64,000 bases of DNA from Paragemmobacter amnigenus (lineage in GTDB: Bacteria > Pseudomonadota > Alphaproteobacteria > Rhodobacterales > Rhodobacteraceae). Below, piece by piece: positions 25,501 through 33,960 of the stretch (position 1 is its first letter; each line of letters opens with the position of its first letter). The stretch lies in assembly GCF_009908265.2 (NCBI RefSeq), contig NZ_JAAATX020000004.1, positions 248,001-312,000 of the forward strand. The letters run 5' to 3'. The notes under the pieces are model-generated. The model saw nothing but the letters and a program-made list of their open reading frames with translations. It ran no database searches and had not been told where the DNA came from. The translations under genes and the position numbers were made by a program.

Positions 25501-26292
25501 TGCTGCTTCCCCTTTCGAGGTCAGGTCAAGCCCATGGTCGAAGAACTGGCCGAAGATGGTGAAGAAGCTGTTGTAAGGGGCAGTATCGCCAAGGTCGGCC
25601 GCAACGTTGCCCAGCGCGACATTCACGCCGTCCAGCTGGATATCGTTCGCGGCCAGCGTCACGACCAAATTCTGGGCCGCGGTGGGTTCGGCAGACAGGT
25701 CGGCGGGCGGCAATCCACCTGCGGTCAGGATGGCCTTCATCTCGCTGTCGGTCGGCAGGCCGACGATGCCAGCTTCGGCCAGCGCGGCCTTGACCGCAGT
25801 ATAGATCTCCTGTGTCGCGGTCAGGTTCGCCGCACCGATCACCCCGTTGATGGCCAGCGCCGCCGAGATCGCCGCCGGATTGTAGAGCGACTGGTCCGCG
25901 ACGAGGTTAGACACCGTCCGCGGTTCGCTGTCGTAGACAGAGCCGGACAACTGGGCATAGCTGGTACCCTCGCCGGTCCGCGGGCTGGCTTCGGCATCCA
26001 TGTAGAACGGCTGCAACAGCCGCACCATCGCCTGATCCGACGTCCCGTTGAACACATAGCCGGGCTGGTAGTTGTTCAGTTCGCCCGTCACGGTCCGCAG
26101 GCCATAGGGCACCAGCGGGCTGGAGATCAGCTGCTCCATCGTCTGCCGCTGGATTTCAACCAGGGGCGTCCTTTCCGCCTCGGGCAACGAGGATTCGCGG
26201 GCGATCCATTCATTGATCAGCGCCGTGTGCTGCTCTGCGATACGGATCTGTTCCAGAATATGGGCGAGGTCGTTGAGGTTCAGCGTGACCAT
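19582..26292 (-). CDS. Giant secreted animal-type haem peroxidase with RTX repeats (MopA-like)
   Basis: A 2236-residue protein. Residues about 220-820 form an animal-haem-peroxidase domain: distal His253 in 'FGQFFDHGLDLT', the Arg motif 'HTIFHSEHNRQ' (about 551) and proximal His657 in 'YRFGHSMLNE'. RTX calcium-binding nonapeptide blocks lie at about 987-1150, 1590-1690 and 1985-2080. An Ig-like domain ('FQWQMSTDAGATW') sits near 1490-1580, and an acidic then Gly/Ser linker at about 1916-1970. There is no N-terminal signal; RTX repeats plus the C-terminus indicate type I secretion. The combination resembles the MopA peroxidases tied to Mn(II) oxidation in Aurantimonas, Erythrobacter and Roseobacter, but other peroxidases share it. 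No type I exporter is nearby. The start is ATG 26292. Confidence 0.9.
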   Translation of the reverse strand: MVTLNLNDLAHILEQIRIAEQHTALINEWIARESSLPEAERTPLVEIQRQTMEQLISSPLVPYGLRTVTGELNNYQPGYVFNGTSDQAMVRLLQPFYMDAEASPRTGEGTSYAQLSGSVYDSEPRTVSNLVADQSLYNPAAISAALAINGVIGAANLTATQEIYTAVKAALAEAGIVGLPTDSEMKAILTAGGLPPADLSAEPTAAQNLVVTLAANDIQLDGVNVALGNVAADLGDTAPYNSFFTIFGQFFDHGLDLTSKGEAAGTVFIPLQPDDPLYVAGSHTNFMVLTRATNVSVLPGADGQLGTSDDIRDNTNQTTPWIDLNQLYTSNPSHQVFLREFVTGPDGTPVVTGRMLEGQKDGAPTWADVKAQAQNVLGIQLSDMNVHSVPALLTDLYGNFVPGPNGFPQVILTLTFDVPGATEPVQAVIVREGFVIRDADNKVIDSFDPSDVTLESLPTGIVPAGAIGVTADYASAGRAFLNDIAHDATPNANATADADAEISAPGSQSADARGNLTTYDNELLDRHFIVGDGRGNENIALTAIHTIFHSEHNRQIEAVKTSLIAGATTPEGLRLLNEFLVVDVEAAPATGATLVWDGARLFQTARFSTEMVYQHLVFEEFVRSIAPQIDPFVFSNSVEIPVGISQEFAQVVYRFGHSMLNETVDMFGLTQAAGALGIDKMDLFDAFLNPVAFEAQGVDAHDAAGAILLGMTRQHGNEIDEFLTTALRNNLVGLPLDLAALNIARARETGIPSLNEARSQFFEQTGNTYVKPYESWTDFAANIKNPMSVINFIAAYGTHPTILAATTMDAKRDAAIKLVLGGEDAPADRIDFLNAKGDYAGGKLGGLNDVDFWIGGLAEAKMPFGGMLGSTFTFVFEAQMEALQNGDRFYYLSRTQGMNLLTELESDSFADLIRRNTSIEHDGLAINGAAFQTADWVLQVNKAKQWNEGIGDADPTREADVLSAMLGNDKLVERGANYLKYLGGEHVVIGGTNAADTIIGGAGDDGLWGEDGDDVIEGGFGVDHIHGGDGSDIITDSGTDVGAADVLKGQGGDDMINGGMGLDLIFGGDGRDVLAGGDEAKDVFGGQGDDFIRAASGGGGIYYGNEGNDWMEGQGNMNTLTGDNSELFFNSRIIGHDVMLAGENDTDFDAESGDDIMVQGIGINRNNGMAGFDWVTYKGADYVVDADMNVSIFVNQQNNILRDRFDLVEGLSGWKGDDKLTGREVPVGAYDPNFNAAQTTPTSPIESFSNVLLKKNLHLVDGLSDLVAHLDEFQVFNPADLDDAGNVVNPNPITEVGIMDTSDGSDILLGGGGSDVIKGMSGNDIIDGDKWLNVRIEVLDAFGNAFATTDGLTKQVVSLVTGPVIYLGQKFQTVAGQPLFGGMTLEQALFARKVKAADLNVVREILDGDAQDTGEDVAVYWDVMGNYTITNNGDGSFTVTHDNQAVGPVDPATGRALRNEGSDRLTNIEVLRFADMDLRIQNSAPQGGPVISDTTPTETQTLTANLDTLVDGNGFSNGPMLFQWQMSTDAGATWTDIGGATGETFTPTQAQVGSILRVEISYVDGMGYTETVASAQTDVVGDFFFSPADFSGNTRNGTAGADSLTDLTGNNTFNGLAGDDTITGGIGQDTVNGGDGNDLISTGAGADLVNGGAGNDVISTGADADLVNGGAGNDVITGGTGNDVLNGGEGDDTFTYSIANPGLFGITTTDGRDRIDGGTETGVGDTFVLNGNNTSETFTIFTRAAFFAANPLLAQTAIAASTEIVITRNGTNNTSVIAELREIEEIVINSNAQLTANNGDGVLNGGLIAGDTINIQGNFTGTSLNYSTITINGDAGDDTVDISALESAHRIVFRTKGGNDVIVGSLRAQDVIEVPAGSDPASYAAEANGDGTVTLSNGSHSVTFTGSLDDLPVLVSDSGADDGADDGADTGEEEDPDDDNGNDGTEEETEGEGSGTGSGSGSGSGSGTGGGTVTPPPVVEGVVLMPGSTAGVMVGDAGDDVVVGGEQGDALLGKGGADILLGNGGNDVGVGGSGGDTVEGGAGRDVLLGGEGDDLFIAQSGDGADMIFGGAGSDTLDLSALTEGATVDLGAYTPIGTVRTGGVTDHLVGVENVIGSTGADVIKASLGINVMTGADGDDIFVFVSAGTADGDVITDFRPGDRIDLSGIDAVTGTAGNQAFTLAGQGTTAAGSLVIREIATEHGTDTLIEGFTDADEEADFTITLRGAHNLDGSSFNF
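21265..21395 (-). repeat. 54-bp near-identical tandem repeat inside the RTX coding region
   Basis: Copies begin at 21265, 21319 and 21373 and are almost identical in DNA, each coding two nonapeptides (18 residues). The low divergence points to recent duplication; the other RTX units of this gene differ much more from each other. Confidence 0.8.
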
Positions 26293-26530
26293 TGCGGTTG
26301 TCCCTGTGCTAGCCGTGACGGACGGACAGGTGGAACCTGCCCTTTCGGATAGCTCATGATCACCGTTTGACTGGGCCGGAACAAAGGCCGACGGTCCGAC
26401 AGGGTTGTGAAATAGGTATGAGCCTCCATCAGACCAAAGTCCGATGAAAGCTGGTACCATTGTCCCGCAAAGCGCATCCGCGCCCGGGCAAGAATCAGCA
26501 AAGGGCGCAGTGCGACCCTTTAATCCTTGG
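26293..26530 (-). other. Long untranslated leader of the peroxidase gene
   Basis: No gene is visible on either strand between the peroxidase start and its candidate promoter. If that promoter is right, the leader is about 230 bases. An imperfect stem near CATCAGAC/GTCCGATG (about 26428-26447) is the only structure noticed; no known riboswitch was recognised. From the promoter on to 26634 nothing further was found. Confidence 0.4.
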
Positions 26531-26560
26531 ACTATAGCCGACAATGCGAATTAATTTCAA
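26531..26560 (-). promoter_or_regulatory. Candidate promoter of the haem peroxidase gene
   Basis: On the minus strand TTGAAA (26560-26555) and TATAGT (26536-26531) are separated by 18 bases in a locally AT-rich stretch, a fair sigma-70-type promoter. Confidence 0.5.
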
Positions 26561-26634
26561 GTATATTGCGATGCACTCGCAAAATGGCGGGCAAAGGTGC
26601 CTTGACCTCGCAGGGCCACCGATTCCCGCCGCCG

Positions 26635-27327
26635 TCAGCCCGGGCCGTCCAGCAGGGGATCAGGCTGCGCGACGGGCAGCAGGCGGGCCCTGTCCCACAG
26701 GGTGACGCGCTGTCCCTGCACCCGTACCCCGTCCTCTGCCAGCGACTTCAGCGCGCGCGACAGGTTCTCTGGCGTCATGCCCAGCATCGAGGCAATGACA
26801 CGCTTTTCGATGCCAAGATCGAATTCCGCCTGCCCCGCCTGCGCGGCGCGCTTGAGCAGATAGGCAGCGACCCGCTCGCGCGAGTCGCGAAGCTTCAACC
26901 CTTTGGCGTGGCGCACAACGGCGCGGTAGCACGTCGCCAGTTCGTTGATGGTCGACACGGCGAATTCGACATCCCGCCGGAACACCGCCCGAAGATCCGA
27001 AGCGGGGATCATGATGATGCGCGACCGCTCGAGCGTGCGGGCCGACATCAGATACGGCGCATCCCGGATGCAAGCGGCCAGAATGAAGGTTCCCACCGGC
27101 TGCACCACCGTCATGCTCGCCGAGCGTCCCTTCCACTCGGCGAACAGCTCCACCATCCCCTCGACCACGATATGCAGAAAGTCCGCAGGATCCCCCTGCC
27201 GGATCAGCATCAGCCCTTCGGGAAAGCTCTGGGCATAGGCACCCTGCATCAGCTGCTCGAAATTCGCCTGCAACATGTCGCGAAAGAGTGGCAGATGCCG
27301 AATCTCCGGCAGGTCGGACGGACGCAT
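26635..27327 (-). CDS. Crp/Fnr-family regulator divergent from nosR
   Basis: A 230-residue regulator. An N-terminal cyclic-nucleotide-like effector domain (about 20-140: 'LMLIRQGDPADFLHIVVEGM', 'QPVGTFILAACIRDAPYLMS') is followed by a long dimerisation helix and a Crp-type helix-turn-helix ('IEKRVIASMLGMTPENLSRA', about 178-197). It lacks the N-terminal Cys cluster of oxygen-sensing FNR, so it is closer to DNR/NNR-type proteins that sense nitric oxide, often through haem. The ATG at 27327 has GGAGAA upstream. It is divergent from the nos operon, and two perfect FNR-type boxes lie in the 300-base gap, so it probably controls nosRZDFYLX and perhaps itself. Confidence 0.87.
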   Translation of the reverse strand: MRPSDLPEIRHLPLFRDMLQANFEQLMQGAYAQSFPEGLMLIRQGDPADFLHIVVEGMVELFAEWKGRSASMTVVQPVGTFILAACIRDAPYLMSARTLERSRIIMIPASDLRAVFRRDVEFAVSTINELATCYRAVVRHAKGLKLRDSRERVAAYLLKRAAQAGQAEFDLGIEKRVIASMLGMTPENLSRALKSLAEDGVRVQGQRVTLWDRARLLPVAQPDPLLDGPG

Positions 27328-27369
27328 GACATTCTCCGTTTGGGTGCACGGCAAGTTTAGCACATTTGA

Positions 27370-27383
27370 TTGATATTTATCAA
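27370..27383. promoter_or_regulatory. FNR/NNR-type box near the Crp/Fnr gene
   Basis: Perfect TTGAT-ATTT-ATCAA, 43-56 bases upstream of the regulator start codon. The position would leave only a very short leader if it activates that gene at -41.5, so it may act in repression or serve as a second nos site. Confidence 0.8.
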
Positions 27384-27452
27384 TTCAAAGCGCCGCATCG
27401 TCGCCAGAGATTGTGATAACCCGCTTTGAACGCAGCGACCCGAAAACTCGGC

Positions 27453-27496
27453 GTCATAATTCATATTATTGTTTTTATTATATTTTTATCTAACTC
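27453..27496. other. Very AT-rich island in the nos control region
   Basis: A stretch of almost pure A and T, including runs such as GTTTTTATTATATTTTTAT, midway between the two FNR-type boxes and far from the GC-rich average of the window. The whole 27328-27627 gap holds no gene. The stretch may give DNA bending, an upstream promoter element or a nucleoid-protein site. Confidence 0.6.
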
Positions 27497-27559
27497 TCGC
27501 GTCCATTTATCAAAGGCATTTCCAATCCGTGACGGAAAATCCCGACCCCGTCCCTTGAG

Positions 27560-27573
27560 TTGATTTCAATCAA
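27560..27573 (+). promoter_or_regulatory. FNR/NNR-type box of the nos operon
   Basis: Perfect TTGAT-TTCA-ATCAA. With its centre at -41.5 the nos transcript would begin near 27608, 20 bases before the chosen nosR ATG. That also argues against the GTG at 27592 as start. Confidence 0.85.
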
Positions 27574-27627
27574 GGAACGACTCGCGCCGCCGTGGGATTG
27601 AGCCGTCAAGATGTATGGACACCACGA

Positions 27628-29802
27628 ATGATTCCCAGATTGATCACGGCTTTGCTTGCGCTGCTTCTCTGGGCGGCGTCACCTGCCGCCGCCGCGCCGG
27701 TGCTGGCCGATCTGATTGCCGATATCGATGCCGGCACCCTCGTGCCCGGGGCCGACGGGTTTGGCGCACCGCGCGACGATCTGCCCGTCGCACCGGTTCT
27801 CAAGGACGGGCAGACGCTCGGCTGGGCCTTCATCACGTCGGATTTCGTGGGCACCACGGGCTATTCCGGAAAGCCGATCCACACGGCCGTTGCCATCGAC
27901 GCGGATGCGCGCGTCATCGGCGTCCAGCTGGTCAAACATTCCGAACCCATCGTCCTGATCGGGATTCCCGACACGAAGGTCAAGGCGATGGCCGCTGCCT
28001 ATGTCGGCCTCGATCTGGTGGCCGAGGCACAGTCCGGCGGCACGTCCCATGAGGTCGACATCATCTCGGGTGCGACCGTGACCGTCATGGTGATCGACGA
28101 TTCGATCATCCGCTCGGGCCTGAAAGTCGCCCGCGCGCTGGGGCTGGGCGGGCTTGCCGCCGATACCACGTCCACGGGGCCGCGGTTCGAACTGGCGCCC
28201 GATGCCCCCGCCCCTGCCGACTGGCCCGAAGCCGAAGGCGACGGCACCCTGCGCCGACTTGCGCTGGATGTCGGACAGGTCAACACCGCCTTCGCCGCGC
28301 TGGGTGATCCGCGCGCGACCGCACGGGCGCTGACCGAACCGCCCGAAACGACCTTCATCGAAATGCAGGCCGCGCTGGTCTCCGTCCCCGCCATCGCCCG
28401 TGGACTGCTGGGCGAGGCCGAGGCGGCGAATGTCGCAGACTGGCTGCAACCGGGTGACCATGCGCTGATGGTGACGGGGCGGGGGCTCTATTCCTTCAAG
28501 GGGTCGGGTTACGTGCGCGGCGGGATCTTCGACCGCATCGTTCTGGTCCAGGACGACATCTCGGTCCGCTTCCGCGACAAGATGCACCGCAGGCTTGGCC
28601 CCATCGCCGCCGAGGGTGCCCCCGCCGTGACCGAGGCCGACCTCTTCCGCATCCCCGCCGATACCGGCTTCGACCCGGCCAAACCCTTCCGCCTGCAATT
28701 GCTGGTGCAGCGCGCCGTGGGACCGGTCGAAAAGGTCTTCACCACCTTCGATCTGGGCTACCAGCTTCCTGCCCGCTACCTGCGCGCCATAGCCCCCGCC
28801 CCCGTACCCGAAGCGGCCGAGGCCACCGCCACCCGCGACGAGGGCGCGGCGCAGGCCGACCTGTGGAAGAAGATCTGGGCCGCCTCCTCGGTCGAGATTG
28901 CGGTGCTGGGCGGAATGCTCCTGATCCTGACCGCCACCTTCTTCTTCCAGGGCTTCGCCACCCGCCACGAACGCGCCTTCTACTGGTTCCGCATGGCCTT
29001 CCTGACGGTGACGCTGGTCTATCTGGGCTGGTATGCCAATGCGCAACTGTCCGTCGTCAACCTCATGGCGCTGTTCGGCGCGCTGGTGTCCGGCTTCTCG
29101 TGGCAGGCCTTCCTTCTGGACCCGCTGACCTTCATCCTGTGGTTCGCCGTCGCCGCCGCGCTGCTGTTCTGGGGGCGCGGGGCCTATTGCGGCTGGCTCT
29201 GCCCCTTCGGCGCGCTGCAGGAACTGACCAACCAGATCGCCCGCAAGCTGCACATCCCGCAATGGACCCTGCCATGGGGCCTGCACGAACGCCTGTGGCC
29301 AATCAAATACATGATCTTCCTCGGCCTCTTCGGCGTCAGCCTGATGAGCATCGAACAGGCCGAACATCTGGCCGAGGTGGAACCCTTCAAGACTGCCATC
29401 ATCCTGAAATTCGTCCGCGCATGGCCCTTCGTGGCCTATGCCGCCGCGCTGCTGATCGCGGGGCTCTTCGTCGAACGCTTCTACTGCCGCTACCTCTGCC
29501 CGCTGGGGGCGGCACTCGCCATCCCCGCCCGCCTGCGGATGTTCGACTGGCTGAAGCGGTATCACGACTGCGGCAACCCCTGCCAAACCTGCGCCAACCA
29601 ATGCCCCGTGCAGGCGATCCACCCGACCGGAGAGATCAATCCGAACGAGTGCATCAACTGCCTGCACTGCCAGGTGCTCTACCAGTCCGAAACCACCTGC
29701 CCCGTCGTCATCCGGAAGATGAAGCGGCGCGCGCAGGTCGGAACCATGGATGTTCCCCGCAACCTTGCGGGCCATCCGAATGCGAAACCTGTCACCAACT
29801 GA
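27628..29802 (+). CDS. nosR: NosR, membrane flavo-/iron-sulfur protein for N2O reduction
   Basis: A 724-residue polytopic membrane protein that feeds electrons to, and is needed for expression and activity of, nitrous oxide reductase. After a signal segment comes a periplasmic FMN-binding domain with the flavinylation motif 'SGATVT' (FMN attached to Thr by an ApbE-type enzyme, here probably NosX). About five membrane segments follow, with the polyferredoxin-type motifs '[13 protein letters not shown]' and '[14 protein letters not shown]', and a cytoplasmic pair of [4Fe-4S] motifs, '[19 protein letters not shown]' and 'CINCLHCQ'. ATG 27628 is chosen from the FNR-box spacing; GTG 27592 is the longer option. 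It is the first gene of nosRZDFYLX. Confidence 0.96.
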   Translation: MIPRLITALLALLLWAASPAAAAPVLADLIADIDAGTLVPGADGFGAPRDDLPVAPVLKDGQTLGWAFITSDFVGTTGYSGKPIHTAVAIDADARVIGVQLVKHSEPIVLIGIPDTKVKAMAAAYVGLDLVAEAQSGGTSHEVDIISGATVTVMVIDDSIIRSGLKVARALGLGGLAADTTSTGPRFELAPDAPAPADWPEAEGDGTLRRLALDVGQVNTAFAALGDPRATARALTEPPETTFIEMQAALVSVPAIARGLLGEAEAANVADWLQPGDHALMVTGRGLYSFKGSGYVRGGIFDRIVLVQDDISVRFRDKMHRRLGPIAAEGAPAVTEADLFRIPADTGFDPAKPFRLQLLVQRAVGPVEKVFTTFDLGYQLPARYLRAIAPAPVPEAAEATATRDEGAAQADLWKKIWAASSVEIAVLGGMLLILTATFFFQGFATRHERAFYWFRMAFLTVTLVYLGWYANAQLSVVNLMALFGALVSGFSWQAFLLDPLTFILWFAVAAALLFWGRGAYCGWLCPFGALQELTNQIARKLHIPQWTLPWGLHERLWPIKYMIFLGLFGVSLMSIEQAEHLAEVEPFKTAIILKFVRAWPFVAYAAALLIAGLFVERFYCRYLCPLGAALAIPARLRMFDWLKRYHDCGNPCQTCANQCPVQAIHPTGEINPNECINCLHCQVLYQSETTCPVVIRKMKRRAQVGTMDVPRNLAGHPNAKPVTN

Positions 29803-29815
29803 GAAAGGACAGATC

Positions 29816-31765
29816 ATGTCTGAGGGACAGAAAACCGGCATCTCCCGTCGCGGCCTTCTGGGGGCCACCGCAGGCGGTGCCGCGGTCGCGGGCGCCTTCG
29901 GCGGGCGCCTTGCACTGGGAACCGGCGCGGCGGGCCTCGGCCTTGCCACCGCGGGCGCCGCCCGCGCCGCCGAGGGCAGCTTCAACGTCGCCCCAGGCCA
30001 GCTCGATGAATATTACGGCTTCTGGTCCTCGGGCCAGACGGGCGAGATGCGCATCCTCGGCATCCCCTCCATGCGCGAACTGATGCGCGTGCCGGTGTTC
30101 AACCGCTGCTCCGCCACCGGCTGGGGCGAGACGAATGAATCCATCCGCATCCACCAGCGCACGATGACCGACAAGACGAAGAAGATCCTCGCCGCCAACG
30201 GCAAGAAGATCCACGACAACGGCGACCTGCACCATGTCCACATGTCCATGACCGAGGGGCGCTATGACGGCCGCTTCCTGTTCATGAACGACAAGGCCAA
30301 CACCCGCGTCGCCCGCGTGCGCGGCGACGTGATGAAATGCGACGCCATCCTCGAAATCCCCAATGCCAAGGGCATCCACGGGATGCGCCCGCAGAAATGG
30401 CCGCGCACCAACTACGTCTTCTGCAACGGCGAGGATGAGGCGCCGCTGAACAATGACGGCTCCACGATGCAGGACGTGTCGACCTATGTGAACGTCTTCA
30501 CCGCCGTCGATGCCGACAAGTGGGACGTGGCATGGCAGGTGCTGGTGTCCGGCAACCTCGACAATTGCGACGCGGACTATGAGGGGAAATGGGCCTTCTC
30601 CACCTCCTACAACTCGGAAATGGGCATGACGCTGACCGACATGACGGCGTCCGAGATGGACCATGTCGTGGTCTTCAACATCGCCGCCATCGAACGCGCC
30701 ATCGCCGAGGGCGACTATGAGGAAGTCAACGGCGTCAAGGTGATCGACGGGCGCAAGGGCCAGAACAAGGACTACACCCGCTACATCCCGATCGCCAACA
30801 ACCCCCACGGCTGCAACATGGCGCCGGACAAAAAACACCTCTGCATTGGGGGCAAGCTGTCGCCCACCGTCACGGTGATCGACGTCACGAAGCTGGACAC
30901 CATCTTCGCCTCGGACGCCGACCCGCGCTCGGTCGTGGTGGCCGAACCGGAACTGGGCCTCGGCCCGCTGCACACGGCCTTTGACGGGCAGGGCAATGCC
31001 TTCACCTCGCTCTTCCTCGACAGCCAGGTGGTGAAGTGGAACATCGAAAAGGCCATCGCCGCCTATAACGGCGAAGCGGTGGACCCGATCCTTGATAAAG
31101 TGGACGTGCAGTACCAACCCGGCCACCTGAAGACGTCCATGGGCGAAACGCTGGATGCCGACGGCAAATGGCTGGTCTGCCTGTGCAAATTCTCGAAGGA
31201 CCGCTTCCTGAACGTCGGCCCCCTGAAGCCCGAGAATGACCAGCTCATCGACATCTCGGGCGACAGGATGGTGGTGATCCATGACGGCCCCAACTTCGCC
31301 GAACCGCATGACGCCATCGCCGTCCATGCGTCCAAGCTGACGGGGATCAAGTCGGTCTGGGACCGCAAGGATGCGATGTGGGCCGAAACCCGCGCGCAGG
31401 CCGAAGCGGACGGCGTCGATCTGGACGACTGGCAGGACATGGTCATCCGTGACAAGGACGATCCGACCAAGGTGCGCGTCTACATGACCTCGCAGGCGCC
31501 GAACTTCGCGCTGGAGTCCTTCACCGTGAAGGAAGGCGACGAGGTGACGGTCATCATCACCAACCTCGACGACATCGACGACCTGACCCACGGCTTCACC
31601 ATGGGCAACCATGGCGTCGCGATGGAAATCGGGCCGCAGCAGACCTCCTCCATCACCTTCACGGCGGCGGCGGCGGGCGTCTACTGGTACTACTGCCAGT
31701 GGTTCTGCCACGCGCTGCACATGGAAATGCGCGGCCGCATGTTCGTCGAACCGAAAGGCGCGTGA
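29816..31765 (+). CDS. nosZ: Nitrous oxide reductase, clade I (Tat-exported)
   Basis: A 649-residue periplasmic enzyme that reduces N2O to N2. The N-terminal Tat signal has '[15 protein letters not shown]', typical of clade I NosZ. The seven-bladed propeller carries CuZ ligand His residues, for example in 'DLHHVHMS' and '[13 protein letters not shown]'. The C-terminal cupredoxin domain has the CuA motif '[12 protein letters not shown]' preceded by '[11 protein letters not shown]'. All expected ligand motifs seen are intact and the length is normal. The start ATG 29816 has AAAGGA upstream and lies 13 bases after nosR. It is matured by NosDFY and NosL downstream. Confidence 0.98.
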   Translation: MSEGQKTGISRRGLLGATAGGAAVAGAFGGRLALGTGAAGLGLATAGAARAAEGSFNVAPGQLDEYYGFWSSGQTGEMRILGIPSMRELMRVPVFNRCSATGWGETNESIRIHQRTMTDKTKKILAANGKKIHDNGDLHHVHMSMTEGRYDGRFLFMNDKANTRVARVRGDVMKCDAILEIPNAKGIHGMRPQKWPRTNYVFCNGEDEAPLNNDGSTMQDVSTYVNVFTAVDADKWDVAWQVLVSGNLDNCDADYEGKWAFSTSYNSEMGMTLTDMTASEMDHVVVFNIAAIERAIAEGDYEEVNGVKVIDGRKGQNKDYTRYIPIANNPHGCNMAPDKKHLCIGGKLSPTVTVIDVTKLDTIFASDADPRSVVVAEPELGLGPLHTAFDGQGNAFTSLFLDSQVVKWNIEKAIAAYNGEAVDPILDKVDVQYQPGHLKTSMGETLDADGKWLVCLCKFSKDRFLNVGPLKPENDQLIDISGDRMVVIHDGPNFAEPHDAIAVHASKLTGIKSVWDRKDAMWAETRAQAEADGVDLDDWQDMVIRDKDDPTKVRVYMTSQAPNFALESFTVKEGDEVTVIITNLDDIDDLTHGFTMGNHGVAMEIGPQQTSSITFTAAAAGVYWYYCQWFCHALHMEMRGRMFVEPKGA

Positions 31766-31769
31766 CAAG

Positions 31770-33098
31770 ATGCGCCTCCTTCTGCCCCTCGTGACCGCCC
31801 TTCTGGCCCAGCCCCTCTGGGCCGGACAGATCGACGTGCCGCCGGGGGCAGGCACCTTGGCCGCAGCCATCGCCGGATCGTCCCCCGGCGATGTGCTGCG
31901 CCTTTCCGACGGGGCCTATCTGGGCCCCGTCACCATCGACCGCCCCCTGACGCTGCAAGGCAGCCCCGCCACCGTCATCGACGGTCAGGGACAGGGCACG
32001 GTCGTCACCATCACCGCCGATGACGTCACCGTAACGGGCGTCACCGTCACCGGATCGGGGGGCGCGAACCAGAACCTCGACGCGGGCATCAAGATCGTCA
32101 AGGGCGCCGACCGCGCGCGGATCGAAGGCAACCGCCTGACCGGCAACATGCACGGCATCGACGTGCATGGCGGCCACGACGCGCAGGTGCGCGGCAACAC
32201 GATCGAAGGCCGCCGCGACGCCCGCATGAACCAGCGCGGCAACGGCATCTACATCTGGAACGCCCCCGGCACCGTGGTCGAAGGCAACGATATCCGCTGG
32301 GGCCGCGACGGCATCTTCTCCAACGCCTCGCGCAAGGGGACCTACCGCGACAACCTCATGCGCGACCTGCGCTTTGCCGTCCACTACATGTACACCCACG
32401 ACTCCGAAGTGTCGGGCAACATCTCCATCGGCAACCATCTGGGCTTTGCCATCATGTTCTCGGACCGGGTGGTGATCCGCGACAACCGCTCTCTGAACGA
32501 CCGCGAACACGGGCTGATGCTGAACTTCGCCAACAGCGCCGATGTCACCGGCAATCTGGTGCGCGGCGGGCAGAAGAAATGCCTCTTCATCTACAACGCC
32601 AACAAGAACCTGATCTGGGGCAACCGCTTCGAAGGCTGCGGCATCGGCATCCACTTCACCGCCGGGTCGGAACGCAACGTGCTGACCGGCAACGCCTTCG
32701 TCGGCAACCGCGAACAGGTCAAATACGTCGGCACCCGCCATATGGAGTGGAGCCATGAGGGACGCGGCAACTACTGGTCCGACCATCCCGCCTATGACCT
32801 GAACGGCGACGGCATCGCCGATGGCGTCTTCCGCCCCAACGACCTGATGGATCACATCCTGTGGTCCCAACCCGCCGCCGCCCTGCTGACCGGCGCACCT
32901 GCCGTGCAACTGATCCGCTGGAGCCAGTCCAGCTTTCCCGCAACCCTTCCCGGCGGCGTGGTCGACAGTGCACCGCTGATGGCTCCGACCGACCTGCCCG
33001 TCCCCGCTGACATCGCCGCGATGGAAGCCGGAACCCGCGGTCGCTGGGCGCAAGGAACCGAAGATGACACCGATACTGACGATCTCGCATCTCACTAA
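31770..33098 (+). CDS. nosD: NosD, periplasmic copper-site maturation protein
   Basis: A 442-residue exported protein with signal peptide ('LLLPLVTALLAQPLWA') and a right-handed parallel beta-helix made of repeats such as 'GNRLTGNMHGIDVHGG' and 'GNHLGFAIMFSDRVVIRDN', the CASH/PbH1 pattern of NosD. It works with the NosFY ABC transporter to assemble the CuZ copper-sulfide site of NosZ. The start ATG lies 4 bases after the nosZ stop. The 3' end overlaps nosF by 35 bases, which gives the protein an acidic tail 'EDDTDTDDLASH' and suggests coupling. Confidence 0.94.
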   Translation: MRLLLPLVTALLAQPLWAGQIDVPPGAGTLAAAIAGSSPGDVLRLSDGAYLGPVTIDRPLTLQGSPATVIDGQGQGTVVTITADDVTVTGVTVTGSGGANQNLDAGIKIVKGADRARIEGNRLTGNMHGIDVHGGHDAQVRGNTIEGRRDARMNQRGNGIYIWNAPGTVVEGNDIRWGRDGIFSNASRKGTYRDNLMRDLRFAVHYMYTHDSEVSGNISIGNHLGFAIMFSDRVVIRDNRSLNDREHGLMLNFANSADVTGNLVRGGQKKCLFIYNANKNLIWGNRFEGCGIGIHFTAGSERNVLTGNAFVGNREQVKYVGTRHMEWSHEGRGNYWSDHPAYDLNGDGIADGVFRPNDLMDHILWSQPAAALLTGAPAVQLIRWSQSSFPATLPGGVVDSAPLMAPTDLPVPADIAAMEAGTRGRWAQGTEDDTDTDDLASH

Positions 33099-33960
33099 AC
33101 GCTTCGACGGGGTGGCGGCGCTGACCGACCTGTCGGTCAGCGTGGCAGCGGGCGAGCGTGTGGCGCTTCTGGGCCATAACGGCGCGGGCAAGTCGACGCT
33201 GATGAAGATCATCCTCGGCCTGATCCCCGCAACCGAAGGCAGCGTCACGGTCTGCGGCGCCGCCCCCGGATCGGCCGAGGCGCGCGATCAGGTGGCCTAT
33301 CTGCCCGAGAACGCGGCCTTCCACCCAGCGCTGACGGGACTGGAACAGATCACCCACTACCTGCGCCTGCGCGGGCAGGACCCCGCAGTTGCGACCGGAC
33401 TGCTGGACCGCGTGGGGCTCGGCCATGCCGCGCGGCGGCGGATCGGGACCTATTCCAAGGGGATGCGCCAGCGTGTGGGTCTGGCACAGGCGCTGATCGG
33501 GCGGCCCCGCCTGATGGTGCTTGATGAACCGACCTCCGGCCTCGACCCCGTGTCGCGGCGCGACTTCTATACGCTGCTCGACGGCATGGCGGCGGACGGT
33601 ACCGCGATCCTCCTCTCGTCCCACGCCCTGACAGAGGTCGAGGCCCGCACCGACCGCATCCTGATCCTGTCAAAGGGCCGTCTGATGGCGACAGGCAGCA
33701 TGGCCGACCTGCGCCGCGCCGCCGACCTTCCCGTCCAGATGCACCTGACCGCGATCAACGGCTATGCAACCGACATCGCCGCCGCCCTGCCCGCAGCGAT
33801 CCGCACGGGCGCGGACCTGCGCCTGACCTGCACCCAAGGCGAAAAGCTGGACCTGCTGGCACGCATCACAGACCTGCGCCCCAAGCTTGCGGATGTCGAG
33901 ATCGTGCCGCCCAGCCTCGAGGACATCTACACCCATTACAGCAAAAGGGACGGCCAATGA
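33064..33960 (+). CDS. nosF: NosF, ABC transporter ATPase
   Basis: A 298-residue cytoplasmic ATPase with Walker A 'LGHNGAGKSTLMK', signature 'YSKGMRQRVGLAQALIG', Walker B 'LMVLDEPTSGLDP' and switch His in 'LLSSHALTE'. It powers the NosY membrane subunit for CuZ assembly, in complex with NosD. It starts inside the end of nosD and ends overlapping nosY by 4 bases (ATGA). The C-terminal 80 residues ('IRTGADLRLTCTQGEKLDLL') form the regulatory part seen in NosF/CcmA-like proteins. Confidence 0.95.
   Translation: MTPILTISHLTKRFDGVAALTDLSVSVAAGERVALLGHNGAGKSTLMKIILGLIPATEGSVTVCGAAPGSAEARDQVAYLPENAAFHPALTGLEQITHYLRLRGQDPAVATGLLDRVGLGHAARRRIGTYSKGMRQRVGLAQALIGRPRLMVLDEPTSGLDPVSRRDFYTLLDGMAADGTAILLSSHALTEVEARTDRILILSKGRLMATGSMADLRRAADLPVQMHLTAINGYATDIAAALPAAIRTGADLRLTCTQGEKLDLLARITDLRPKLADVEIVPPSLEDIYTHYSKRDGQ

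Noticed and set aside
19537-26352. A very long open frame on the plus strand opposite the haem peroxidase gene
   Set aside because: It is an antisense shadow caused by GC-rich codon bias and the Gly/Asp-rich repeats of the real gene; its product shows no recognisable domain and a biased composition.
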